A stretch of DNA of 64,000 nucleotides, from assembly GCA_011947345.1 (NCBI GenBank), contig JAAVTG010000057.1, positions 124,001 through 188,000 of the forward strand, in the 5' to 3' direction. Below, piece by piece: positions 9,437-21,492 of the stretch; positions within the stretch are counted from its first letter, which is position 1, and each line of letters starts with the position of its first letter. Origin of the DNA: Phytophthora quininea. Lineage: Eukaryota; Oomycota; Peronosporomycetes; Peronosporales; Peronosporaceae. The translations under genes and the position numbers were made by a program. The notes under the pieces were generated by a model, which ran no database searches, was not told where the DNA came from, and saw only the letters and a program-made list of their open reading frames with translations.

Positions 9437-10384
9437 ATGGACGCGCTGCTGGACTTGGTGGGCGGCGACTTCCGCGTGCTGCTGGGCGTGGCGCTGGTGG
9501 CTGGCACCACCATCTACTTGCTGCTGACGAGTCTCAAACCTCGCGCCAAGACGCTGGTGACGCTGCAGGCTCCCGCCAACGTCGGGGACGCGCCTCCGAC
9601 TGTGCACTTGCCACTCATTGAGAAGGAGACTTTGTCCCACGACACGAGGCGCTTCCGGTTCGCACTGCCGACCTCAGAGCACGTTCTGGGCCTCCCTGTG
9701 GGGCAGCACATCTCGCTGCGCTACAAGGACGACCAAGACAAGCTGGTCATGCGCTCCTACACGCCCGTCAGCTCGGACGACACCAAGGGCTACGTCGACT
9801 TAGTGATCAAAGTCTACTTTAAAAATGTGCACCCGAAATTCCCCGACGGCGGCAAGATGAGTCAACATCTCGAGCACTTGGCTATTGGCGACACCATTGA
9901 AGTGTCGGGGCCCAAGGGTAAGCTGTCCTACATGGGTAAGGGCGAGATCCACATCAAACACCGTCCTCGTGACGTTGTGCCTGAGGTCCGCAAGGCTACG
10001 AAGATCGGCATGATTGCCGGCGGAACGGGCATCACCCCGATGCTCCAAGTGGTGCGTCGTGCACTGCAAGACCCGGAAGACAAGACGGAGTTCTACTTGT
10101 TGTTCGCGAACCAGACCGAAGGAGACATTTTGTGTCGTGAAGAGATCGAGTCTATGGCTGCCAACCACAAGAACGTGCACTTTTGGTACACGGTGGATCG
10201 TGCCGAGAAGAACTGGCAGTACTCGACGGGCTTCGTCTCAGCCGAGATGATCAAGAAGCACCTCCCTGGTGCTGCAGCTGACGTGCAGATCTTCATGTGT
10301 GGACCGCCACCCATGCTCAAATTTGCGGTGCTGCCGGCGCTCGAGGAACTGGGCTTCACGCCTGACCAGCACTTTAGCTTCTAG
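9437..10384 (+). CDS. NADH-cytochrome b5 reductase
   Basis: 315 aa, uninterrupted. It starts at ATG 9437 (upstream in-frame codons begin only at a TTG). A single N-terminal membrane anchor ('VLLGVALVAGTTIYLLL') is followed by the FAD-binding beta barrel with 'RSYTPVSSDD' (R-x-Y-T/S signature) and the NADH-binding half with 'GMIAGGTGITPMLQV' and the C-terminal 'CGPPPML'. The enzyme passes electrons from NADH to cytochrome b5 for desaturation and sterol synthesis on ER or outer mitochondrial membrane. Length and domain order are normal. It converges on the ODA10-like gene with 70 bp between stops. Confidence 0.95.
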   Translation: MDALLDLVGGDFRVLLGVALVAGTTIYLLLTSLKPRAKTLVTLQAPANVGDAPPTVHLPLIEKETLSHDTRRFRFALPTSEHVLGLPVGQHISLRYKDDQDKLVMRSYTPVSSDDTKGYVDLVIKVYFKNVHPKFPDGGKMSQHLEHLAIGDTIEVSGPKGKLSYMGKGEIHIKHRPRDVVPEVRKATKIGMIAGGTGITPMLQVVRRALQDPEDKTEFYLLFANQTEGDILCREEIESMAANHKNVHFWYTVDRAEKNWQYSTGFVSAEMIKKHLPGAAADVQIFMCGPPPMLKFAVLPALEELGFTPDQHFSF

Positions 10385-10454
10385 AGAGGATGGAAGTAAA
10401 ACGGGGAACGTTATGAGCGTGTAGAAACAACGTCTTGTGAACCGACAAAGTGTT

Positions 10455-12552
10455 TTATTTCTTCTTCGGTGATAGATTGCGTTGTGTGAGTGGGGCTCGT
10501 GAAGTATCAGCTGGGTTAGCTACTGCGAGAGTGCTCGAGCTACCTGCTTCCTCATCTGACGAGTCATTGCCACTCTCTTTGAACTTCTTCTTGAGGACAC
10601 GTTTCTTCTTCTTATCCTGTGCCATGATCACTTGAGAGGAAGCACGTTTGACACGGTCTCGACTTAGCGCTTCTTCTGTGTCATCAAGTAGCGTGCCACC
10701 ATTGGCACCTCCTAAGTCGTCTAGCTCCAACTCCTCTGCTGTTAGCCCATCCGATCCTGGCAAAGGGATACGCTGGTTAAACGGACGTGCTACAAGCATG
10801 TCGGCATCCAAGCCATCGGACATTCCACTTGTCTTGACTGGCATTCGTGGTAGCGATGGCGCTCGTGCGCCCTCCACCTTCTTCTGTTGAATTGGCATTG
10901 ATAACGATTCCGTCGGGAAGGTTGCTGCTGTAAGTTTGATCTGGGTAAGTAGTTGTGTCAATGTGACTTCGCTTTCTTGCAATGCTTCGACGATAGTATC
11001 GTCCGTGACGATGATCACCTGGTCGTCCTCGCGAACGCTTTCCATCTTATCTACAAGGTGCTCGACACCAGCTTTGACGCCGATCAGTACCTTAGCCAAC
11101 CGCTCATACTTGAGCTTGGCACGCTCCAACTTTGTGCTGGCCAAGACCAAGTTTTGCTCATGGTCGTCTACTAGTTTACGACGATGGCCACCGCCAGATC
11201 CGCTGTACTTGAGTTCCTCTACGCGAGACTTTAGCACAGCGTGTTCCGACTGTAATCTCTCCAGACGAGCTTGGTTCTCCTTAGAGAGGTTAAGGAGATT
11301 GTCGGTGGTGCTTTCCTGGCTGGTGATTTTCTGAATGACTTCGTTTACATCGCTCACACCAGTAGCCTCTTTGATCTTGCGGAACGCACTCTCAAAAATG
11401 TCGATTTTGCTGCGATGTTCCTTCTTCTCTTCGCCTGCTACGCCCTGCTGCATCATTGTAGCCATCAGAGACTGCTTCAGTTGAGTTTCCCCCTCGTAGC
11501 CCAAGTCTACGGACTCTCTTGCTACCACTGATCCCTTATGCTTCTCCCTTTTATCCAAACGATTCGTCATATCTAGACGGATCTTAACGTATTGCTGTTT
11601 CTCACGTAGCTCTTTCTCGCGGTGTCGCTTCTCGTCTTCATGTTGACTTCTAGCTTTCTCAAGCTCTATCAACACTGTTTCTCGTGCGTGCGCTGCGTCT
11701 GCTGAGAGGAGCACGAGCTCATCATAGTCATGTTGTTTAGCGCCTAAAGCACGCTCAATGGCAGCTAGTTGGTTGTCGAAGCCGATACGTTCGTCTTTCA
11801 GCCGCTTTACAATCTGTTCGTAGGTTTTCCGGATACTTTGGGCCTCATTGAATTTGATCATGGCCTTATCCAGCCTATTCTCCAACATCCGAATTTTGCG
11901 TGTTTCAGGCGTATCTTCCAAGCTTGGTTTCTTGGATTCTAGCTCGAGATCTTTGACCGAGTCTTTTAGTTCTTCCAACTGCGTGGTCTGAGACTGAACC
12001 CGATGCCGCAGATCGTCATGTTGTTTGCGGATCTTATTTAACTGCTGCATTGCGATCGCGATCTCATCCGCGTCGTCTCCAAGTGTAGCAGTCGTAGCCA
12101 ACAGAGCAGCAGCTCCAGTCCCAGGAGTCGTCGTCGTGCGCTTTAGATCCGCTAGAGCTTTGCGCAGATCGCGGTTTTCATTTTTCAATTGCCGGATGTA
12201 GTCCTTGTTCGTCTGCTTGCTGGATTCCAAGAGGTCAATGTTGCTTTTCCTGTCCACCTCTGTTGACAAGTTGGTTAGTACGTACACGAGGTACGTTGCA
12301 TGAAGGAGATTGAAACGTACGCAGTAGCCGCATCTTGTCGCGGAGATCTTCGACCTGCTCCTCCATCCGACTGTCGTAGTCTTGCTCCATCCGACGAAGC
12401 ACATTTTCCTGCCGGGCTTGCATCGCTAGCGCCCAGCGTTCATCAAATAGGGGCGGAATGCTCCACTCGGCAAAGAAACGCCGCTTCACCAGGGCCCTAT
12501 AAAAACTGTCAGCTCGAAACCACCGCAAAAGCTTTGGAAGAAGGGATTTCAT
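10455..12552 (-). CDS. Outer dynein arm docking factor, ODA10/CCDC151-like
   Basis: Two exons joined over a 61-bp intron (12260-12320: GTACGT donor, CTAAC branch-like site, CAACAG acceptor), giving ~678 residues, mostly coiled coil. The block 'RMLENRLDKAMIKFNEAQSI' followed by 'RKTYEQIVKRLKDER' and 'GFDNQLAAIERAL' is the conserved core of CCDC151/ODAD3 (Chlamydomonas ODA10), needed to attach outer dynein arms to ciliary doublets. The C-terminus is basic and low complexity. This suits biflagellate zoospores. The start at 12552 is tentative; an internal Met at ~12423 is also in frame. The frame is unbroken. Confidence 0.82.
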
Positions 12553-12639
12553 CTACCGTAAATGCTACAACTTGCCATAAAAATATTATCCATACTGCAA
12601 AGCAATCCAAACACAGTAGCTCTGCCCTCCGTGAACTTG

Positions 12640-14974
12640 TCATGTGCATCGCAAGCACTTTAACTCGGGCAGGATTTCTGGTGGATAATTAAATGTTGGC
12701 AGGCTTAAAAATAATAAATCTATAAACTATACACTACATACATACCTCGCAAGACGTCGATATGACCTTGTGACAGTGCGCAACCATACACAGATAGCGA
12801 CTGTAGCTCTTTCAATGCTACCATACAACAACTATTAACATAGTAACATGAAACCACGAGATAAACAAAACGCACGAGAAAGGTGGCGAAGTGACAGCGG
12901 AGAGATGCCTGTGTTGGACAGATTTAAGCACCGCAGACCCGTCAGAGACCGGAGATAAAACAGTGACTTGGTGCGGATGTTTCTATCGGAAAACATTCAC
13001 ATGTCAGAAACCATTCCTTGATAGACATTGACGATCATTGCACCTATTCTGGCTCAGGTTTAGAGACGTCAACGACGTCAATTTCGAAATCAATCCAACG
13101 CCGCGATCGCCAATACTGCCGCCGCAAATCGCCAGCTCTTGTAGCCGACGCAACGGGACCAAGTGCATGAGTCCGTTGTCCGTGATACTTCATCAACAGT
13201 TAGATCCTACATCCATTTTCAACTAATATACTCGTCAACTTACTTTGCGCCGAACAAATCCAGGCGTTCAAGTCGCGACAGAAATGACAAGTTCGCCAAT
13301 GCTCTATTTGTGATCCCCGGTGTATCCATGCGAAGAATTCGCAGCTCTTTAAGCTTAGAGAGTCCAGCAGTTCCTCGATCACCGATCTCGGTGTTGGAAA
13401 TGTTGAGTGCTTTGAGATTTTTGGCATTGCTGCAAATGTCCAGCAGCTCCGAATCCATTAAAACGGTTTCAGCCAAGCTCAAACGCTCGAGTTTGTGCAG
13501 TCGGCTGATAAATTGAAAGCCCCTCTTCATGATTTTGCACTTGTGCAGCTCTAGCTCCCGTAAATTAACTAAATGCTGCAATACAGCTGCATCTGCCTCA
13601 GCAAATGCAGTGTATCCCAGCAACAGAGCCTCAAGTTGGGTCCACTCTGTCGGGATTGAATGGATTTTGCCACAGTGTCTCGCGTCGAAGTACGTCAAGT
13701 TTGTCAATCCTGCAAGAAACTCCATTCCGTCATCGCCGATGCTCTGACATCCTCGAAGTACAAGCACTTCCAGGTTCTTCAGCTGCCCAATCTTCTGTAA
13801 AGCGCTTTCACTGCCAGTCGTGGTATGAGTTAGCTACATATTCGACATCCTTAGCCTATTATGACCTACCTCAAACGACAATTCGTAACGTCCAGCTCTC
13901 GTAGCTTCGGAAATTGCTCGGCAAAAGCATTAAACGCGTCATCTGTTAATTGAAAGCAACGTCCAATGTGCAGACGTTCCAATCTGTGCATCTTCGGCAT
14001 GTCCTGAAGTGCTTTATCAGTCACTTTCCGACATCCAGTCTGGAAACCAAGTAACAACCTTGTTATCGCACTGGATCATTAAGTAAAAAAGTACAAAAAC
14101 TCACCAATTGTAGCGACTTCAAGAACATCAGCTCTCCAATTGCCTCCAAGCACTGGTCATCCACATTTGTACACCCTGACAAGTTCAGCGTCGTCAAAAA
14201 GCTCGAATACTGCAATCCTTGGATGGTCTCTTTAGCCAGCGCAGTACACCCTTGGAATGTCGCCACTACCAGGCCAGGCAGCTTTGGATTTGAGCCTCCC
14301 AAGTGTTGCAAGTGGATACAGCCCGTCATATTGATGCTTCTCAACTGCTGCAAGGTCGACATAGGAACGGCATTGAACCATGAGTCCTGCACGTCTTGCT
14401 GGCCAGCTAAATTCCACTCGTGCGTCAGAAAAGGCGCTAAGGTTTGGAACTGTGGCTTGTCCAGCACATAGTGCCGTCTCAGCCAATTGAGAACTGCAGC
14501 CGCTAGCTCAGTAGGCAATGGCGTTGAGACTGCGTCTTGTTGTACCAAAAGTTGGGCACAGAGACTGCGCACACTCAATTGCTGCAGCGTCAGTGGAGCG
14601 AATCGTCCTGTGGAGGTCTTGCGCCAATGTTCTCCTACATATGGGACAGCAGTCCCCTGTAGGAGGTTGTTAGCGCTCTGCTTGGCGCGCTGCTTGGCCT
14701 TCTTGCTCTTGCCCTTGCTGGGGGCAACTTCAAGTTTGGACTTTTTGACGAATGGGAACGGGAACGAGACGTAGTTGGCCAGGGATTGGCTGATCGGCGT
14801 CTGCGAGCTCCCGGACGACAGTGACGAGAAGGACGACGCGCTGGAGGCGGCGGCCAGCGGCGCCGGCACGTAGAACTGGTTCAGGTTGGCGCTCATGGCG
14901 GCGGCCGAGTTGCGCGGCAGCAGCAGCAGCTGGTCGTCCAGAGTGGCGGGCTGGCGACAGCACACGGCGCCCAT
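12640..14974 (-). CDS. N-terminally acylated leucine-rich repeat protein, seven exons
   Basis: Exons 14974-14105, 14039-13870, 13810-13244, 13187-13043, 12982-12876, 12817-12746 and 12677-12640; the six introns are 56-68 bp with GT-AG ends (GTGAGT, GTAGGT, GTAAGT, GTGCAA, GTGCGT, GTATGT). The product begins MGAVCC, a likely N-myristoylation/palmitoylation signal, then a Ser-rich and a basic segment, then ~15 AMN1-type LRRs ('LTTLNLSGCTNVDDQCL', 'HRLERLHIGRCFQLTDDAF', 'LKALNISNTEIGDRG') to the last residues. Phases close perfectly except one apparent extra T at 13080-13083 in exon 4. Probably a membrane-tethered scaffold; partner unknown. It ends 88 bp before the ODA10-like start. Confidence 0.85.
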
Positions 14975-15170
14975 GAGACTCTACACTGGTGGAAGAAGGA
15001 TTGCCGGTCTCGACTTTCCGCCAATCAGCGACGGCGAAAATGACACTTCAACGTCGTCTCGCTATACTTGATTTTAGTATACCCCATGCCGGTGTAGCAC
15101 TTTTGGCGTGTCTCTCGCACTCTATTGAGAAAAAAACTCGAATAGGCGGCAGTTAAAGTATCACCACGAC

Positions 15171-16101
15171 ATGAGCTCTGCTACATCGCCGCTGCCGCGC
15201 GTAGCGACGCCCTTCGGCTACGGCGCTCTACACGAGGACAACGAGGAGCCCGAGACGTCCCCGAACCCCGAAGGAAGCGACTCCAGCGGCCGCAGCGCCT
15301 TCGCACACGTCGAATTCCCGTGGGGTCACGCCTACGTCCATACAGACTTGGTGGCGGCCGTCCCGCTCTTCACGTTCTACGCTCTGTCCAAGACGGAGCA
15401 TTTAAAGTTGCACTGCCCTTTGCACTGACCACCACGGGCCAGGAGATGGTGGACGCGGTGCGCAAGCACCTGGAGCTGCCGCCGAATGTGGCGGTGGCCC
15501 TGGTACAGACAGACTCGGTCAGCAAGCACGAGATCCGTCCAGCAAAGCAGATCGGGAGTGCACAATTGGCGCAGGACCAGAACACCCCGTGCTAGTACTA
15601 CAAACCCCCATAGTACAGTTCGAAAAGAAGAAATGTTCATTCTACGTGGCTCTGCAAGAAGACAACACCCGAGCTGTCCAAGTGGCAAAAGGGTTCGGCT
15701 CGGTACTGGGCAATTGTGAAGTGGCCTGCGGGATCAAGTACTGGGAAGTGAAACTGCAGAGTGCGAGAGGTGGAGATGGAGTGTTCGTCGGCGTTGCAGC
15801 GCCAGATCTGGCAGTCAACTCGAGTGTCTTGACACGAGGCATCTTCTGGGGAATGTCGTGCGCTACGGGACACAAGTTCCACGATAGTATTGAGTACTAT
15901 GCAGACCCATGCAAGGACGGAGATGTGGTGGGTGTGCTGCTCGATATGGAGTACGGAAGGTTGAGTTTCTACGTGAATGGGAGGAATCTCGGCGTGGCCT
16001 TCTGCGGCATCCAGGCCAAGCGACTGTGCCCTGTGTTTTCACTCACGTACATCGGACAGAACATCAAACTGCTACCCACCGCGTCGCCCCCGATGCCGTA
16101 G
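15171..16101 (+). CDS. SPRY (B30.2-type) domain protein, two apparent frame breaks
   Basis: Starts at ATG 15171 ('MSSATSPLPRVATPFGYG'). The N-terminal third is low complexity, then a ~90-residue region possibly of ubiquitin-like type ('ALPFALTTTGQEMVDAVRKH'), then a SPRY domain ('YWEVKLQSARGGDGVFVGV', 'GMSCATGHKFH', 'DGDVVGVLLDMEYGRLSFYV', 'NGRNLGVAF'). SPRY domains bind peptides in adaptor proteins. The frame changes at ~15403 (T run) and ~15553 (G run), each equal to one missing base; the third frame closes at 16101. All three parts are well conserved, so consensus error is more likely than pseudogenisation. Confidence 0.75.
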
Positions 16102-16342
16102 CAGTTGCGTGAGTGTGGATGTCTTTCACAAGTGCTTGAGATCAGTTTCAGTGCTGCCAAACTTTCAAGTCGTAAAATATAAAAAAGCAGACCGATTCTA
16201 CGTTTGCAGGTAACATCACGATAAAAACGGTTTAACCAAATACATGTAGCTGTCGATCACAGTCGAGGTTGTGCCTTTCAATCCGAAGTAATGGGAAACA
16301 ATAGCAAATGGAAATGAATCGCGATGTAAATTCAATCGACGA

Positions 16343-16513
16343 TTAGCAGGCTTGTTGCTCGAGTCTTTCGTTGGCTTCATGAACATCAGTAATCACAATC
16401 GCGCTGGTACTGTCCGCATCTTTTGGTGGAGTGGGGTTCCGCGGCGGCACCAAGTCTCCGTTCGCTTGGGCGATGCACAGAATAGCGATGGCTAGGACGT
16501 AAATGATCTTCAT
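16343..16513 (-). CDS. Small secreted peptide, 56 aa
   Basis: ATG at 16513 opens with a clear signal peptide ('MKIIYVLAIAILCIAQANG'), leaving a ~37-residue mature peptide rich in Pro and acidic residues, with one terminal Cys. No family is recognised. It lies upstream of the RXLR gene in an AT-richer segment with diverged direct repeats, a setting typical of fast-evolving secreted genes. It could be an effector-like peptide, but only the signal peptide is evidence. Confidence 0.5.
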   Translation of the reverse strand: MKIIYVLAIAILCIAQANGDLVPPRNPTPPKDADSTSAIVITDVHEANERLEQQAC

Positions 16514-16650
16514 CTCGAGTAGGTGGCCTGGTGGTGCTGTGGCGAAGAGCTGGTTCTGGCTTGGTAGTGTCGAGTGAAATCGAGAAGTGGACAAATGTGT
16601 TCGTGCCGCACGAACACATGAATCGTGCGTAGCAGACAAAAGTGAGGGGC

Positions 16651-17170
16651 AGCATACAGAATACAGAATGCACAGTGATCTCATCTGCTCGTTTCCCAAT
16701 AATCTTTATGCATCCAGCCCTGACAAGTTACGGATCATAGCAAACATGAAGCATGCAGGATAGTGATCTTGCCTGCTTGCTTTCCAATAATCTTTTCGCA
16801 ATCAGTTCTGGCTTTTTGGCAGCGACAGCATCAACTTTTTATCGCCCTATATCAAATGCTGCGAGCATCAAATAAAAAATACAACAGACTTCCCTACGTT
16901 TGAACGTATCTGGTTGAACAATAGTAGCCGAGATCCCAGCTCGTACAGATTTACTTCGTTCATGGTGGCCCTAACACTGAATTGAATGTTACGATTCGCT
17001 TTGATTGCAAGTAAGGGCAACTAATACTTTCAAGCTTGCGATGTTTCTGCTGGGAGTCATTGTTTCAGCCTCGACTCAAGCATGTGCAATGCTTCAAAGC
17101 AGAGACGACGATATACAGGATACAGGATACAAAGTCATCTTAGGTGCTCGACTTCCAATAATCTTTTGGC
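16651..17170 (+). repeat. Three diverged ~50-bp direct repeats
   Basis: Units near 16651-16710, 16751-16800 and 17115-17170 share an 'ACAGRATAC-like' start, a 'GTGATCTY..TGCTCG'-like middle and TTCC(C)AATAATCTTT at the end. The third copy lies within the ~150 bp before the RXLR ATG. They are too diverged for recent duplication. They may be an old non-coding repeat or promoter elements. Confidence 0.55.
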
Positions 17171-17262
17171 TAGCCTTAGTTATCAAATTTACCACAACAG
17201 TATTCACGCGCACATGTCAATTTCCCGTTACCGACACACTTACGAAGTACCCCGCACAAACA

Positions 17263-17599
17263 ATGCGTCCGCATACGGTGCTGTTGCTGGGCCTGACCCT
17301 CCTGGTCGCATTTACCAACGCTTTGTCGACCAAAAACCTAGCATCAGATCTCACGATGAATGTTGGGAAAACCAAAATCAACAGCCGTATGCTTCGGACG
17401 GACGGCGCGATCGAGAAGAACGACGAAGCCAACATCGATGAAGAGAGCTGCGGGTTGGGACCTAGGCGCATTGAAGAAATTTTCGCATCTATATGTTTCC
17501 AAATCTACCTTGAACAAAGATGGCAAGCCCAGCCGAGCTAGGACTACCAAAGAAATACCTAAAAATCTACTTGGAGAAGTGGAATGGCCTTCGCACTAG
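17263..17599 (+). CDS. RXLR-type secreted effector with a frame change at the dEER site
   Basis: ATG 17263 begins a signal peptide ('MRPHTVLLLGLTLLVAFTNA'). RMLR at residues 42-45 is an RXLR motif at the usual distance, and an acidic DEE follows ~14 residues later, where a dEER motif is expected. In the assembled frame the protein ends at 17541 (92 aa) without a convincing C-terminal domain. Immediately after DEE the next frame stays open to 17599 and looks more like an effector C-terminal helix. The change falls in a GA-repeat and equals two missing bases. Such proteins enter plant cells and modulate immunity; activity here is not predictable. No intron. Confidence 0.72.
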
Positions 17600-17658
17600 T
17601 TTGGCTAACTGAGCGTGGTGTAGTGAGAAATACATTGTTGTTGGCGTTTGGATTGTCT

Positions 17659-20162
17659 TCAATGCTGATGTTTGTGTTGAAATTTGATATTATTGTCTAC
17701 TACCAAGTTGGCAGTAGACAGATACTCGTTCTCACTGGATGATGCAATCCTCGCCTCCAAAAGTTGGGTCGCCTTTGCTTGCTTCTGTGCTTCTTTTTCC
17801 TCTAGCTGATCGCGAAGTGAAGCCACTAGCATTTGCATTTTGTCGAGATCACTTTGTAGCCTATTTATCTTTTTTCTTGCTGGGTTTTCAGCTCGCGAAT
17901 GTTCTGTTCAAATTAGCATTTTGTCAGTGTCCTAGTACCCTAGCAAACGTTTTGAGCTCGTACCTCAATCGCATGCTCTTTCATCTCATCTTTTTCGTCT
18001 TGGTACTGAAGCTCCAGCTGTAATATCTCCTCTTGGTTCTCCTTCTCAATGCGAAATAACTCAGCAATGTGCTCTGTGTCTTGCTCACTCAGTTGCCGCT
18101 CTAGATCAAGAACCTTTTGCAGACACTGTTGCTGCCCTTGCAGCAGACCTTTCTCTTCCTGGTGGAAGTTCCGCTCGCTCTCTACCAACTGGCGTTGAGC
18201 TTCTTGGCGCTCGCTCTCACGACGAGCTTCAGCTTCACGAACATCGTCCTCGAGTCTCTTTCGTTCGTCTCTCGCCTCTTCAATCTGAACGTCGAGGCGA
18301 TGGAGGGCTTCCTTATGAAGAGCACTCAACTGCTCCACCTGAAGCTGCGTTCGATCGATCTCCGTCTGCTTGTTATTGATTTCTTCGCGAAGGGCGTTCT
18401 CTTCGTTCGTGATCCGCTCTTTAATGGATCGGACCGCTGTCTCATAAGACTCTTTCTGATGCACCAACATCTCTTGTGCTGCTCGTACCTTTGACTCTAC
18501 TTTCCTTAGTGTTTGCTGGGTTGTGGCGATATCATTCTCCAATTTTGACTCCTTTGACCGAAAGAATGTTTTTACCAAGGACCCCCATTCAAAAATGCCC
18601 TCCGTCATCTTGTCAAGGAGGAATTCGTTGAGAACAGCAGTCTTGCAGGGTCCTGAAGCTCGCTGTGTGTACTGTCCTACGATATTCTGTAGCGAATCAC
18701 GGGACCTCGACAGGTGATCTTGCAAAACGTTTGCTCCATCGCCAGTGACCAATTCAGGGTCATCAATGGGATCCTTTACGTTCTTGCCAAGCTCCTGGAG
18801 CAGGTTCTTGTTGTAATCGGCAGAGATGGAATCATTTTGGTCATACTTATCCTGTAGCGACTGCAGAGCAAATTCTGACAGCTGAAGCAGGTAGCTCTCG
18901 ATGGACGAGTAGGATGTGATGTCTTCTCGCTCAAGCACCTTTTCCGCAGCTTCACGTGCTGTTTCATATATAGCGACTAATTCAGCGTCCTCCACTGGAC
19001 GTGACCTCATTTCTTGATTTACCATAACAGGGCCTTCACACCAAGAGCTACCAGTTAGATACTATCAGCACAACTCTAGCGTTACTACGCATAACGTACT
19101 CATCTTCTCCGCCAGTGTTTCGTCCATGGATGCTTGAAATGTCTCCTTTGCTGCCTCTAAAGCCTCATCGCACTGAGCTTCCAGTACTCGATCCCAGACC
19201 GACGTAATAACCGGACTTGATCCACTGTTAAACGCGTCCACATAGTTCTCCGTCAATGAAACTAGCATGGCTCCATTCAAGTTCTTAGCCATCATCTGCT
19301 TGGGCTTCAGCAATGTGGACAATTTGCTCTTCAAACCCTCCATTTGTGCTCGAAATTCCGGCCGCAACGATTCATAAGGCTGCCGGATCAAATCCCGCAG
19401 TAAAGCTTCATCATTTAGCGGTCTCACCATAGTGATGCAGTCTCTAGATGGGAAAAACGTCGAGAGCAACGACCTGATCCTGTTCTTCTGCACCACTTCT
19501 TCAGTCACCGGTGGCTGCTGCTTCAGCGCGCTTTCAAAGTAATCTCTGGACGTGACTTTGCGTCCTTCTTCCTGTAGCTGCAGCGTAAAGTCTCTCACCA
19601 CCCACAAGAAATCGGGGAAGAACGCTGACAGCTCCTTGCCGTCGTCGTTCTCTCCGTGCGCCTTGGCCTGGATGTACTTTGTCAAGTTAACTACTAGCGA
19701 CAAGTCTTCTATGGCGCTAGCGTCGATCACTCCTCTGCTGTTGTAGATAAACATGGAGGAGAGAAGTAGAGCCAGCGCAAAGATGCGCGTGTCTTGTGTC
19801 TGCGAGCGTTGGGTGGAGCCCAGTCCTTCTGTGTCCATGAAGACGATGGTGGTGTCCTTCTTGAGGTGCTTGAAGGCTTCGTGCTTGACGTCGGAAGCGG
19901 GCTGGCCCCAGATCCAGATTCCCTTGGTGCAGGCGTTGACGGTGGCGCCCACGTCGAACATTTCTTCCTGTCGGTCCCGTCCTAATAGTAAGTTAAGCAG
20001 GTACGACTTGCCTGTGCGATACAGCCCCGCGATGGCCACGATGGCGATGTCTCCGCGGATGTGCTGTAGGTACTCGACGGCCTCGGACGCGATCTCGAAG
20101 CTGCCATCGTCTGTGAGCGTCACGAACGGCAGCGGCGCCGACGGCTCCATGGACGTCGACAT
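17659..20162 (-). CDS. Guanylate-binding-protein-like large GTPase with coiled coil
   Basis: Three exons: 20162-19100, 19033-17964 and 17903-17659, with introns of 66 and 60 bp (both GTACG donors). The GTPase domain has P loop 'AGLYRTGKSYLLN', switch 'KGIWIWG', 'DTEGLGS' and the GBP-type 'VVRDFTLQL' guanine-cap motif. A helical GBP C-domain and ~250 residues of coiled coil follow. In vertebrates GBPs coat pathogen membranes; the oomycete role is unknown, perhaps membrane fusion as for atlastins. ATG 20162 is preferred because TTTCATTTCGCATTC, an initiator-like sequence, lies just upstream. In the last exon an A6 run (17870-17875) appears one base short; the coiled coil continues to 17659. Confidence 0.85.
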
Positions 20163-21421
20163 GAGTGCGGAATGCGAAATGAAAGGGAAACATCTCAGGA
20201 TGCAGGAGTGATGGTCAGTATAATTGACTTGGCGTTTGTATGGAAGCAACTAAATCATTTTTCAGTTCGAGTTGCACATTTCTTGACAACCTTTTCGAGG
20301 ACATCAGCTAAATGCGCGTCACTTTCGTTCTTGAATCCGAAAAATGATTTGCGCTTCTCCGACGTCGTCAAGGCTAACAGCAGAACTTTGTTAACAGGTT
20401 CGGAACATCGAAATGTCCATACCCGGTTCCATCCACGAGCTCCTCCCGACTAGCGATGTTAGTGGCGCATACAACGACAACACTCTGAAGTGCGAGACAA
20501 CGTTGTCTTGCATAAAATTCCTCGATAAATTGCCCTCCTCCATCCTCCCCCGCAAATGCGTTGTAAAAGCAGCTCGTGGCCAAGCAAAACAGAGTACATT
20601 TTCGGGGTTTGCATCCACGGGACCAAGACTTGCTGACAGACTTCCACGAAGCGTGTACGCGACACTTTATCACTTCGGTCTCCAAATAGCGAGTTAATCC
20701 TATCCAGTACAACAAACAAAGGCTCCACATCGGATACCAAACGCTTTGCGAAATCAGTGGAGGACGGAGTCGTGATCATTTCAGGTACCGTCCCAGGCCC
20801 CAACATCTGCTTCATAACCTTCGCGAGCGACTCGTTCACGGCTGTAGAAAGTGAGTTTGCTTTAATATATGGACCTGATGGCTCGATAAGACGGATAGTG
20901 TGAGAGCTTGCAAGGTCTTCCAAGAATTCCTTGCCTTCAGGCTGGCCGTCGAAACTTCCGTTTTTGAGAGTTTCCTTGCAGCAATCGATATAATGGCGGC
21001 CGAATCGCTATTCATATACGTTGTCAGCCAACGGTATCTGAGTGCTCTCAGCTCTGGGCCCGTCGTTCGATAGTGCAACCCCTTCACAGCATTTTCTTGA
21101 CCCAGAAGTGAAAGGTCTTTCTTGCCAGTGTGTGTTCCAACGGAGGGATTTTCTTCCAGGTTGGCTTGAATTGCAAATCTCCTGGCAGTCGAACTAACAC
21201 GTGCACTTGTTCTTCCCCGACAGAACTGGAGAATCCTAAGTCCGACGATTCTTTGTCGAGCGCATTCCATTCTCTGCACAGTTCAGCGCTTGGTAGATCG
21301 TGAAAGGAATCTTATCGTGCTTCATCGCATGCCAGTCTTTTGCACTGATTATATAGGCACTCCTTGCTGCTTGTCCTGGAGCAAACCGTTCAACTCAAGA
21401 TTATCTTGCCATGAAAGTCTA

Positions 21422-21492
21422 CACCTTTTCAGGTTCAAAACGGCGACAGGTAAAATCAAAACTGCAAAAGGTAAGATCAACGTGACATGGCA
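21422..21492 (+). repeat. Left TIR of the DNA transposon
   Basis: 71 bp from CACCTTTTCAGG to GACATGGCA; exact reverse complement of 22798-22868. TA precedes it at 21420-21421. Confidence 0.93.
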
